Of a stretch of DNA of 64,000 nt, positions 54,337-62,096 are shown piece after piece. The translations under genes were made by a program, and so were the position numbers. The notes beneath the pieces were generated by a model that saw nothing but the letters and a program-made list of their open reading frames with translations, made no database searches and had not been told where the DNA came from. The DNA comes from Akkermansiaceae bacterium (GTDB taxonomy: Bacteria > Verrucomicrobiota > Verrucomicrobiia > Verrucomicrobiales > Akkermansiaceae). Location of the stretch: contig CAISTY010000185.1 in NCBI GenBank assembly GCA_903888515.1, positions 1-64,000 on the forward strand. Reading direction: 5' to 3'. Numbering within the stretch: the stretch's first letter is position 1; every line of letters starts with the position of its first letter.

Positions 54337-55053
54337 TCAGTAGGCGCCTTTGCCGAAGAGCACGGCCGGCACGGTCTTGAGCAGGATGACAATGTCATTG
54401 AACACGCTCGAAGAACGGATGTATTTGAGGTCCAGCCTGACTTGGCCCTCAAAGTCGATGTCCGCGCGGCCACCGATTTGCCAGAGGCAGGTGATGCCGG
54501 GTTTGACGCGCAAGCGGCGCAGGTGGGAGGCTTTGTAAGCCGCGACTTCCCTGGGGACCGGCGGGCGCGGGCCGACCAACGACATCTCACCGCAGAGGAC
54601 ATTGAAGAACTGCGGGAACTCGTCGATGGAAAGTTTGCGGATCCATTTGCCGACCTTGGTGATACGGGGGTCGTTTTTCATTTTGAACGTCACCCCGGTT
54701 TGGCCGTGCTGGTTGTCCAGGATGAGTTGGTCCTTGATTTGATCGGCGTTGACGATCATGGAACGGAATTTCCAGATCCCGAAGAGTCGGCCGCCCGCAC
54801 CGACACGCTGCTGGCAAAAGAAGACCGGACCCCGGTCTTCGAGTTTGATGAGGATGAATGTCAGGACGAAGATCGGCGAGAACAAGACGAGGGCGGCCAG
54901 GGAGCCGCCGATGTCAAGAGCGCGCTTCAACGCGCGTGTCAGGAGGATGGTGGCGCGCCAAATGATGATTTTGCGGCGGGCGTTGCGGCTCCAGCGTTCG
55001 AGTGTTCCGCTCTGCGCGGTTTGGCTCCAGTAAGTCGCCGCATCGATCTTCAT
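54337..55053 (-). CDS. Priming sugar-phosphate transferase (WbaP/WcaJ type)
   Basis: A 238-aa membrane enzyme that moves a sugar-1-phosphate from a nucleotide to undecaprenyl phosphate and so starts each repeat unit. The short membrane helix GSLAALVLFSPIFVLTFILI precedes the catalytic core. That core contains GPVFFCQQRVGAGGRLF, WKFRSMIVNA, KWIRKLSIDEFPQFFNVLCG, MSLVGPRPPVPREV and KPGITCLWQIGGRADIDF. It lacks the extra membrane helices of full-length WbaP, a form common in this family. First gene of the minus-strand operon. Confidence 0.95.
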   Translation of the reverse strand: MKIDAATYWSQTAQSGTLERWSRNARRKIIIWRATILLTRALKRALDIGGSLAALVLFSPIFVLTFILIKLEDRGPVFFCQQRVGAGGRLFGIWKFRSMIVNADQIKDQLILDNQHGQTGVTFKMKNDPRITKVGKWIRKLSIDEFPQFFNVLCGEMSLVGPRPPVPREVAAYKASHLRRLRVKPGITCLWQIGGRADIDFEGQVRLDLKYIRSSSVFNDIVILLKTVPAVLFGKGAY

Positions 55054-55173
55054 TTGCCAATTGTGAACAATCAGCTTGCACTTGGGAAGCCAACAAACCA
55101 CTCTCGGTCAGGAAGTCAGGAATTTTCGGTTTGTCGGCACTTCATTAGCGAATTATCAATCAAAGCGAAGCAA
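55054..55173. promoter_or_regulatory. Divergent intergenic region of the polysaccharide locus
   Basis: These 120 bp separate the divergent wbaP-type and STAS genes and must hold promoters for both arms. A plus-strand pair TTGTCG (55131) and TATCAA (55154), 17 bp apart, is a weak candidate for the STAS gene, but it would leave a very short leader. AT-content rises across the region. Confidence 0.45.
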
Positions 55174-55491
55174 ATGATCATTCAATCAAGGATGGAAAGT
55201 GATGGTACGGCGGTGTTGACCATCATGGCAAAAAACCTGACCTATGCCAACGCTGCGGAATTCAGGGAAGAAGCGCGGCCGGTGATCGAGGCTTCCGCAG
55301 GTGAGGTGGTGGTGGATTGCACGCAGGTGGAGTTTGCTGACAGTTCCGGCATAGGGGCGCTGCTCCATGCGAACAGCATGATGACCGAATCCCGCCGGCC
55401 GGTCCGTCTCACCGGAGTAGGCAAGAAGGTTCTGGCAGGCATGGAGTTGATGATGGTGCATCGCCAATTCACGCTGGAACCCAGGAAATAG
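55174..55491 (+). CDS. STAS-domain anti-anti-sigma-like protein
   Basis: A 105-aa single STAS domain. Core features are VVVDCTQVEFADSSGIGALL with the phosphoacceptor DSSG (Ser57/58) and the following helix. It would be the substrate of the HATPase kinase and the PP2C phosphatase made by the divergent operon. A long open frame runs upstream on this strand through wbaP, but the domain begins at MIIQSRMESDGTAV. It is separated by 17 bp from the nucleotidyltransferase-like gene. Confidence 0.93.
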   Translation: MIIQSRMESDGTAVLTIMAKNLTYANAAEFREEARPVIEASAGEVVVDCTQVEFADSSGIGALLHANSMMTESRRPVRLTGVGKKVLAGMELMMVHRQFTLEPRK

Positions 55492-55508
55492 CCAACCCGC
55501 CCGAGGTG

Positions 55509-56609
55509 ATGACCGGACGCTATTTTGAAGGCAATCATCCCGAGTTGGCGAGTCGGTTGGAAAGTCACCTGGCGAGGATGCGTCAGGCATTCGAGGAGCA
55601 CGGCTGGCGGGGATCCCTAGTGTTAGGGGGTGGTTATGGTCGCGGTGAAGGCGGCGTGATGCAGGGGCGCGATGGCGCGGGCTTCTCCAATGATCTCGAC
55701 TATTTCCTGTTTGATGATGGTCCGGATGCCCCGCGCTTGCAGGCATGGTGCCGCCGGATCGAACGCACGGAAAGCGCGGCCATGGGCATCGACGTGGAGA
55801 TCAAGTGTCTGCGGACGGCATCGCTGGGTGATCCGAGCCGCTCGATGATGTTTGCGGATTTGGTGGCCGGCCACGTGGTGGTGGCGGGCGATGGCGGTTT
55901 TCTGGCGCGGTTGGGCGAGGGACTGGATTTCTCGCGGATAGAACCCGAAGAGACGACACGCTTGCTATGGAACCGCGGCAGCGGCCTGTATTTCTGCCAA
56001 TGCCGGATGGGATGTGACGGGGAAATGACATTCGTGATCCGCAATCATGCGAAGGCGAAACTCGCGCTGGGTGACGCCTGGCTCTGCATGCACGGCCAAT
56101 ACACATCCAAATGCCGGGAGCGGGCGGCGCGCCTTGCGGCGTTGGAACTGCCGGGAGAATTCGTTGGGGTGCGCGAGTGGCATGCGGAGGGGGTGGCGTT
56201 CAAGTTCTCGCCGTTTGGCGGCGGCATGACTTGGCAGGAGCTTGAGGATGAGTCCCGCAAGTTGATCGCGGCATGGGGTGCGCTCTATCTGCTAATCGAG
56301 CAACGGCGCTTGCAGCGGTCGGTCGCGGGGTTTGCCGGGTATGTGGCCCTGCCGCGCCTGCTGCCGGGATCATCCCGCGTCAGGAACCTGGCCCTAGCCC
56401 TGAGAGACCGGCTCAAGCGCGGTGCGTTCATCCGGCCGTGCGGCGACTACCCGCGCGCGGGTTTGATGCGGGCGCTGCCATGTCTGCTGGGGCTCACGCC
56501 GGGCGGGGTGGCGGATGCGGGGCGTTTCCTGCCCGAACCAGCCGGCGACGCGTCGTCCCTCCGGTGCTGGCAGGACACGTATGCGAAGTGGTGGTCCTAT
56601 TATGCGTGA
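55509..56609 (+). CDS. Nucleotidyltransferase-fold protein
   Basis: A 366-aa protein. SLVLGGGYGRGEGGV followed by FSNDLDYFLFDD has the GG-x-GRGE turn and the D-x-D-like pair of pol-beta-type nucleotidyltransferases. A later acidic segment (MGIDVEIKCL) may supply the third metal ligand. The rest is helical and unassigned. The start at ATG 55509 follows a GAGG ribosome site; a GTG lies one codon before. It could modify a protein or a precursor of the polysaccharide pathway; nothing in the sequence decides. Confidence 0.7.
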   Translation: MTGRYFEGNHPELASRLESHLARMRQAFEEHGWRGSLVLGGGYGRGEGGVMQGRDGAGFSNDLDYFLFDDGPDAPRLQAWCRRIERTESAAMGIDVEIKCLRTASLGDPSRSMMFADLVAGHVVVAGDGGFLARLGEGLDFSRIEPEETTRLLWNRGSGLYFCQCRMGCDGEMTFVIRNHAKAKLALGDAWLCMHGQYTSKCRERAARLAALELPGEFVGVREWHAEGVAFKFSPFGGGMTWQELEDESRKLIAAWGALYLLIEQRRLQRSVAGFAGYVALPRLLPGSSRVRNLALALRDRLKRGAFIRPCGDYPRAGLMRALPCLLGLTPGGVADAGRFLPEPAGDASSLRCWQDTYAKWWSYYA

Positions 56610-56647
56610 TCGGCTGGAACACCTGAAAACATTGGATTTTCCCAAAT

Positions 56648-58108
56648 ATGAACACAATGCCACAAGAACCCGCGATGACGGTGCTGTTAGGTCTGCCGTT
56701 TCATGATCTGACACTGGATGAAACGCTGGACTATTGTGTCGCGGCGATGGCGGACGGGAAAAGCCGTTATCTGGTGACGGCCAACGTCGATTTCACGGCG
56801 CAGGCATATGAGGATCCGGACTTGAAGAAGATCGTGTTTTTCGCGGACCGGGTGGTTTGTGATGGCATGCCGCTGGTTTGGCTTTCGCGGTGGTTCGGCG
56901 CGCCGTTGCGCGAGCGGGTGACGGGTTCGGATCTGGTCCCGCGGCTGTTGGAAACATGCGCGCGGCTGGGACACCCGGTGTATTTTTTTGGCAGCGACCT
57001 AACAACTTTGCGGGAGGGGAAGGTGATCGCGGAGGCGCGCTATCCCGGGCTCACCGTGGCGGGACTCGACTCGCCACCGATGGGTGCGGTGGTTGAGTGG
57101 GACAACGAGGCACTCTGCGAGAGGATGCGTGGGAGCGGGGCGCGGTTGTTGCTGGTTTGTCTGGGTTGCCCCAAACAGGAACGGTGGATTTGCGCCCATC
57201 ACCAGGAGACGGGCATTCCGCTGAGCATCGGGGTGGGCGCCAGTTTGGATTTCATCACGGGCAAGCAAAAGCGGGCGCCGAAGTGGATGCAGAAAACAGG
57301 CATGGAGTGGTTTTGGCGGATGTCCGGCAGTCCCACGCGCCTGATCTCGCGTTACTGCAAGGATCTGGTCTTCCTGCTCAAGGCCGGGGTGCGACAGGCA
57401 TGCTCGCAACGGCGGCGCAAGATCCTTGCCGAGTCCGTTCATGAGCCGTCGGCGGCGGCAACACCGGAGGAGGCGGCGATGATCCGCCTTGAGTGGCACG
57501 GTGACTTGCAGAAAAGCGGGTTGGCGGGGGCGCCGGTGCCGGAAATGGTCAAGGCTCCGGTTTTGCTAGACGCATCCCGGGTAACATTCATGGATAGTTC
57601 AGGCTTGGGACGGTTGGCCTTGTTGATCCGGATGTGCCGGGCGGCGGATCAGTTGTTAGTGGCGGTGATGCCGTCCGCGGCATTCAAGACGGCGGTCGGC
57701 AAGGTGCAAATGGACTTTCTTTTTCATCTGGCGGATTCGGAGTTGGCCGCGATGCGGGTGATCCGGGAGCGGCAGGCGAGTGGCGGGGCATGCAAGCTGG
57801 CCGATGGCGGGGTGGTTTGGGTTGCCTTCAAGCGCACGCTGGATGCGCTTTATTATGCGGACATGATGACGATCCTGGAGTCTGTGATTACGGGCACGGC
57901 GGGCATCCGGGTATTGGTGGTGGATTTGAAGGAAGTGGAGTTCATTGACAGCCGGGCGGTGGGTGGATTGATCCGGGCGTGGAAATTGATGTCCGGCAAC
58001 GGGGGGGCGTTGTTTTACGCGGATGCCCGACCGGCGGTGCGTGAGATCATCGCGCTGCTGCGTCTCGACAAGGTATTGGCGGAATGGAAGGGAGACCCGG
58101 CAGGATGA
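56648..58108 (+). CDS. WecG/TagA-type glycosyltransferase (GT26) fused to two STAS domains
   Basis: A 486-aa protein. Residues about 12-245 form a GT26 enzyme: LVTANVDFTAQAYEDPDL, ADRVVCDGMPLVWLSR, VYFFGSDLTT, CLGCPKQERW and GVGASLDFITGKQKRAPKWM. Residues about 278-366 are a STAS domain with DSSG (316-319) in VTFMDSSGLGRL. Residues about 385-482 are a second STAS domain with FIDSRAVGG (434-440), in which Ser remains but the motif is weaker. GT26 enzymes add N-acetylmannosamine-type sugars to lipid-linked intermediates. The fusion suggests control of the enzyme by the kinase-phosphatase encoded opposite. Start could be ATG 56648, 56657 or 56675. Confidence 0.92.
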   Translation: MNTMPQEPAMTVLLGLPFHDLTLDETLDYCVAAMADGKSRYLVTANVDFTAQAYEDPDLKKIVFFADRVVCDGMPLVWLSRWFGAPLRERVTGSDLVPRLLETCARLGHPVYFFGSDLTTLREGKVIAEARYPGLTVAGLDSPPMGAVVEWDNEALCERMRGSGARLLLVCLGCPKQERWICAHHQETGIPLSIGVGASLDFITGKQKRAPKWMQKTGMEWFWRMSGSPTRLISRYCKDLVFLLKAGVRQACSQRRRKILAESVHEPSAAATPEEAAMIRLEWHGDLQKSGLAGAPVPEMVKAPVLLDASRVTFMDSSGLGRLALLIRMCRAADQLLVAVMPSAAFKTAVGKVQMDFLFHLADSELAAMRVIRERQASGGACKLADGGVVWVAFKRTLDALYYADMMTILESVITGTAGIRVLVVDLKEVEFIDSRAVGGLIRAWKLMSGNGGALFYADARPAVREIIALLRLDKVLAEWKGDPAG

Positions 58109-59253
58109 GGGTATTGCTATCGGCCGGGATGATCCAGGGTGGCCGCTCGGGGGTCGGACGTTATGTGATTGCCTTGAGCGAAGCGTTGGTCCGTGAGCAA
58201 CCGTCGGTGGACCTCACCATTGCCGGCCTGGATGCCGACCGCGGATTGTTTCCATGGCTCGGCGATGAGCGGTGGGTTTCGATTCCTGACAGGATGAGTG
58301 GTGGCGCCGCCAACTTGGCGTGGCACCAAACAAGCCTCAACCATGTGCTCAGGAGCTTGCGGATCGAACTCGCGCACATTCCCAGCTACCGGCGCATGAT
58401 GTGGCATTGTGTGGTGCCGCAGGTGGTGACGATTCACGACTGTGCGCCCTTTGTGCTACGGGGGAAATATGACATGCTGCGGGGATTTTTCGGGCGGGTG
58501 ATCGTCCCCCGGATGGCACGGCGCGTGCAGCGCATCATCGCGGTGAGCGAGACCACCGGCAAGGATGTGGCGCGCTACATGCAAGTGCCAGCCGCCAAAA
58601 TCACGGTGGTTCCCAACGGGATCGACCATCAGATGTTCTATCCGCCGGGCGCGGCGGAGATCGCGGAGTTCCGGCGGCACAAGCAATTGACCCAGCCGTT
58701 TTTCCTCTATGTGGCCCGGCTGGAACATCCGGCGAAAAACCATCTGCGGCTGATCCGGGCGTTCGAAAGTCTGGCGGATTCCGGGGTGTTCGCCGGACAC
58801 TTGGTCCTGCCGGGCGCCCCGTGGCACGGATCCGAAGTGGTGGAACAAGCGGTGGCGGCCAGCGCGTTCCGCGATCGTATCCGGCTCGAGGGTTTCGTGG
58901 ACAATGCGGACCTGCCATTGTGGTATGCCGCGGCGGAGGCGCTGGTGTTTCCCTCGCTGATGGAGGGTTTCGGCTTGCCATTGTTAGAGGCGCAGGCGTG
59001 CGGCACCCGGATCGCCTGCGCGGACGCCACCAGCCTGCCGGAAGTCGCCGGGCCCGCCGGTATCCTGTTCAACGGTCACGATGAAGCGGCCATGTCTGCG
59101 GCCATGGCGCGCCTGGTGACGATGGACGCGGGGGAACGACGGCGGCTTGAGGGCGAGGGCATGGCATGGGCGGCACGCTTCACCTGGTCCGCGCACGCCG
59201 CCGCGGCGGTGACGATATACCGGGACACTCTCGAATCCGTGAAGTGCAGTTAG
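58105..59253 (+). CDS. Glycosyltransferase family 4
   Basis: A 382-aa GT-B enzyme starting MRVLLSAGMIQGGRSGVGRY. The donor domain shows ITVVPNGIDHQMFYPPG, FFLYVARLEHPAKNHLRLIR, AEALVFPSLMEGFGLPLLEA (E-x7-E) and QACGTRIACADATSLPEVAG. The start overlaps the stop of the GT26-STAS gene by ATGA, so the two are coupled and likely act in sequence. Confidence 0.94.
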   Translation: MRVLLSAGMIQGGRSGVGRYVIALSEALVREQPSVDLTIAGLDADRGLFPWLGDERWVSIPDRMSGGAANLAWHQTSLNHVLRSLRIELAHIPSYRRMMWHCVVPQVVTIHDCAPFVLRGKYDMLRGFFGRVIVPRMARRVQRIIAVSETTGKDVARYMQVPAAKITVVPNGIDHQMFYPPGAAEIAEFRRHKQLTQPFFLYVARLEHPAKNHLRLIRAFESLADSGVFAGHLVLPGAPWHGSEVVEQAVAASAFRDRIRLEGFVDNADLPLWYAAAEALVFPSLMEGFGLPLLEAQACGTRIACADATSLPEVAGPAGILFNGHDEAAMSAAMARLVTMDAGERRRLEGEGMAWAARFTWSAHAAAAVTIYRDTLESVKCS

Positions 59254-59265
59254 AAATCAATCACC

Positions 59266-60762
59266 ATGGCTGAATGGCAACGCAGGTTTTGGAGTACCAC
59301 CGCAAGTGGATATGTGGGGCTGATCGTTCGCATTCTGTTGGGATTGGTCATGTTCCGGGCCATGTTCCAGAATTTTTCCCATGCCCAGTTCGGGTTCTGG
59401 GCGTTGTTGTGGTCGTTGTTCGGGTATGGCATCCTGCTGGATTTCGGTTTTGGATTCACCGCCCAACGGGCCGTGGCGCAGAAGACCGCCACCGGCGACA
59501 TCGCCGGCTTGAGCAAACTGCTGGCGACGATCCTGTGGACCTATGTCGGGATGGGCATTTTGCTGTTGGTAGTGTTCCTGGCGATCCGCGCACCCTTCCT
59601 GTCCAGCATGGGCGTGGCGGCAATGGATCAGGAGGAGTTCGGACAGGCCTATACCGTGTTCTTCATTGGTTTGGCGATCCTGTTTCCCCTTGGGTTGTTT
59701 AGTGAGATTTTGCGCGGCCTGCAGCGCATCGACATTGCCAACTGGGTCGGCACGCTCTCAACCGTGCTGAACTTCGGCTTCCTCTATTGGGGGCTGACGG
59801 CCCACTGGGGGCTGCCCGTCCTGATGGGCGTCAGTGTCACCACCAGCGCTTTTCCCAACATCGTGGCCGCCGTTTTCGCAGTCCGGCGCCTGCCGGGGAT
59901 TTCGTTTTCACCCAAGTGGTTCGAGTGGCGTTCGGTGCGCGCTCAGATGGGGTTCTCGATCACCGCGTATCTGATCACCTTCAGCAACATGCTGATGTCG
60001 AAGAGCGATCAACTGGTGATTTCGCTGACTCTCGGAGTGGCGCTGGTGACGATCTATCAAGCGGGTTTCAAGATGAGCGAAATGCTCGGATCGTTCAGTT
60101 ACCAATTCCAACAGATGATCTCCCCCGCGGCGGCGGCGATGTATGCGCAAGGGGACGACAACGGACTGCGGCAACTGCTGCTGCGGAGTTCGCGTCTCAC
60201 CTTTCTGTTGGTGACGGCGGCTTACCTTCTCTCCGCCGTGTATCTAACGCCGCTGATCCGGCTGGTCACGGGGATGGCGAGCGTGCCGCAAAACATCTGG
60301 TGGATCGGGCAGGTTTTGTTATTGGCGGTGTTTAGTTCGCAGGTCACCAATAGCAGTTCGAAGCGGGTCTTGATGATGTGCGGTGAGGAAAAGCGCCTGC
60401 TGGTCATTTCGCTCACGGAAGCGGTGGCCAACGTGGTATTGAGCGTCATCCTGGCATATCGCATGGGGGTGCTCGGGGTGGCCATCGGGACGATGATTCC
60501 GACGATCCTGGTGGGCTGGTTGTGGGTACTGCCGATGACGATGAAGAAGCTCAATCTGACATTCGGGAGTTATCTGTCCTATCATCTGCAGGGCACGGTG
60601 CTGCCCTTGGCGGTCTTTTCCCTGATTCTGGCCGGCCTCGCGCTGGGGTGCCCCGCATCCGATCACAGTGGGTTTCTCGCATTGGGTTGGCGCGGTCTGT
60701 TATGCATGGTTCCCCTGCTGGTTCTCGGACGCAAGGTGATCCGGGAGATGGCCGGATCCTGA
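59266..60762 (+). CDS. Wzx-type polysaccharide flippase
   Basis: A 498-aa inner-membrane protein with about 12-14 membrane segments, of the MOP/polysaccharide-transport superfamily. It begins RRFWSTTASGYVGLIVRILL. Segments include FGFWALLWSLFGYGILLDFG, LATILWTYVGMGILLLVVFL and VLGVAIGTMIPTILVGWLWV. It should move the lipid-linked repeat unit across the membrane. No separate Wzy polymerase is recognised in this window. Confidence 0.92.
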   Translation: MAEWQRRFWSTTASGYVGLIVRILLGLVMFRAMFQNFSHAQFGFWALLWSLFGYGILLDFGFGFTAQRAVAQKTATGDIAGLSKLLATILWTYVGMGILLLVVFLAIRAPFLSSMGVAAMDQEEFGQAYTVFFIGLAILFPLGLFSEILRGLQRIDIANWVGTLSTVLNFGFLYWGLTAHWGLPVLMGVSVTTSAFPNIVAAVFAVRRLPGISFSPKWFEWRSVRAQMGFSITAYLITFSNMLMSKSDQLVISLTLGVALVTIYQAGFKMSEMLGSFSYQFQQMISPAAAAMYAQGDDNGLRQLLLRSSRLTFLLVTAAYLLSAVYLTPLIRLVTGMASVPQNIWWIGQVLLLAVFSSQVTNSSSKRVLMMCGEEKRLLVISLTEAVANVVLSVILAYRMGVLGVAIGTMIPTILVGWLWVLPMTMKKLNLTFGSYLSYHLQGTVLPLAVFSLILAGLALGCPASDHSGFLALGWRGLLCMVPLLVLGRKVIREMAGS

Positions 60763-60863
60763 GCCGCGCCGTGCCGCCGGATCCTCGGTTTTCAGCGTTG
60801 CGAACTTGACAGCCGCACCGATGGAAACGAGGATTCCCACCGACACTCGCTAACATCCAATGG

Positions 60864-62096
60864 TTGGCGTTGCGTCCCGTGTTTCAACCAAAACCCCTCC
60901 ACTTCAATGTTAGAATTTTTTCAGCCAGCACACGCATGGTCAACTCGCGCAATGCCATTTCAGAATGCATGGAATCGGCGCTTGGCGGGAACAAGGCATG
61001 CGATCTCGTCATGGTGAACGCGACCATCGGTCATGATTATCAGGCGCTCATCGACCGGGTCCGCGAACTGGCGCCGGCGGCCCGGGTGCTTGGTGCCTCG
61101 TGTTGTGGCATTGTCGGTCGTGAGGGTGTGAGCGAGTCGATGAAGGATGTCGCCATCATGGTGGTGCGCGGCCATGAGTTCGGCGTGGCCCATGTCGATG
61201 GCATCAACGGCCGGAACGCCTACGCCAAGGCGGTCGAGTTGGGCATGCAACTGCGGGCGGCGCAACCGGGCATCAACATGATCCATTTCCTGGCCTCTGG
61301 CATTGATATTGCCAATGACCGGTGCATCGCCGGGCTTGAATCGGTGTTTGGTCCCGATGTCACCATTTTCGGCGCCACCTCAGCCGACAACATGCGTGGC
61401 GTGGTGAGTTATCAGATGGTCGATGACCAGGTGTTTGAGCACGCGGCCTGGGCGCTTGGCTTTGCCGATCCAACGCTGCATCTGGATACCCAGGCAACCC
61501 ACGGGTTTCTCGCCACCGGTGAACCGATGACCGTGACCCGCGCGGATGGTACTCGCATCATCGAACTGGATGGCTTGCCCGCATGGCAGGCATACACGGC
61601 GCGGCTTGGCCTGGATATCTCGACCGCCACCTGCGGGGATTCGATTCCGGTCGGCGCGCTCGCCGAATCATTGCCGGACGCATTGGCCGCGGAGTATGGC
61701 AACGCACACATTTTGCGGGTGGTGACCCGACGTGATGCCGACGGCACGATGCACTACCCGGTGGAGATTCAAACCGGCACCAAGCTGTGGCTCACCGTGC
61801 GCGATGAAGTCCGCATCTTTTCCGACATGGATCGCATGATGGGGCAAATGGCGTCGCGAGCCGGGGCCAGCAAGCCGGTGGCGGTGTTTCATGCCGACTG
61901 TTTGGCGCGCGGTCGCTTTTTGTTCAATCGGGTGATGAAGGAAGAGTTGGTGAGTCGCATGCAGTTTCCGCTCAGCACCGATGGAGTGCCGCCGCCGTGG
62001 CTTGGCATGTATGGATTCGGAGAATTCGCACGGCTGGGCGGAAACAACACCTATCACAATTACACCACCGCCATCTACGCCATCTACCGTAAGTAA
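60864..62096 (+). CDS. FIST-domain protein
   Basis: A 410-aa FIST (F-box and intracellular signal transduction) protein. FIST_N (about 30-210) shows RVLGASCCGIVGREGVS and VTIFGATSADNMRG. FIST_C (about 220-400) shows GMYGFGEFARLGGNNTYHNY. FIST domains sense small molecules such as amino acids in signalling systems. The start is uncertain: 60864 is a TTG, with GTG at 60879 and ATG at 60936 as alternatives. Its end overlaps by 13 bp the end of a convergent hybrid histidine kinase gene, a typical pairing for signal input. Confidence 0.88.
   Translation: MALRPVFQPKPLHFNVRIFSASTRMVNSRNAISECMESALGGNKACDLVMVNATIGHDYQALIDRVRELAPAARVLGASCCGIVGREGVSESMKDVAIMVVRGHEFGVAHVDGINGRNAYAKAVELGMQLRAAQPGINMIHFLASGIDIANDRCIAGLESVFGPDVTIFGATSADNMRGVVSYQMVDDQVFEHAAWALGFADPTLHLDTQATHGFLATGEPMTVTRADGTRIIELDGLPAWQAYTARLGLDISTATCGDSIPVGALAESLPDALAAEYGNAHILRVVTRRDADGTMHYPVEIQTGTKLWLTVRDEVRIFSDMDRMMGQMASRAGASKPVAVFHADCLARGRFLFNRVMKEELVSRMQFPLSTDGVPPPWLGMYGFGEFARLGGNNTYHNYTTAIYAIYRK

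Noticed and set aside
53881-55173. Long plus-strand open frame leading into the STAS gene
   Set aside because: It runs antisense to the hexapeptide protein and priming transferase genes, both with clear family motifs. Only its last 105 residues form a real domain.
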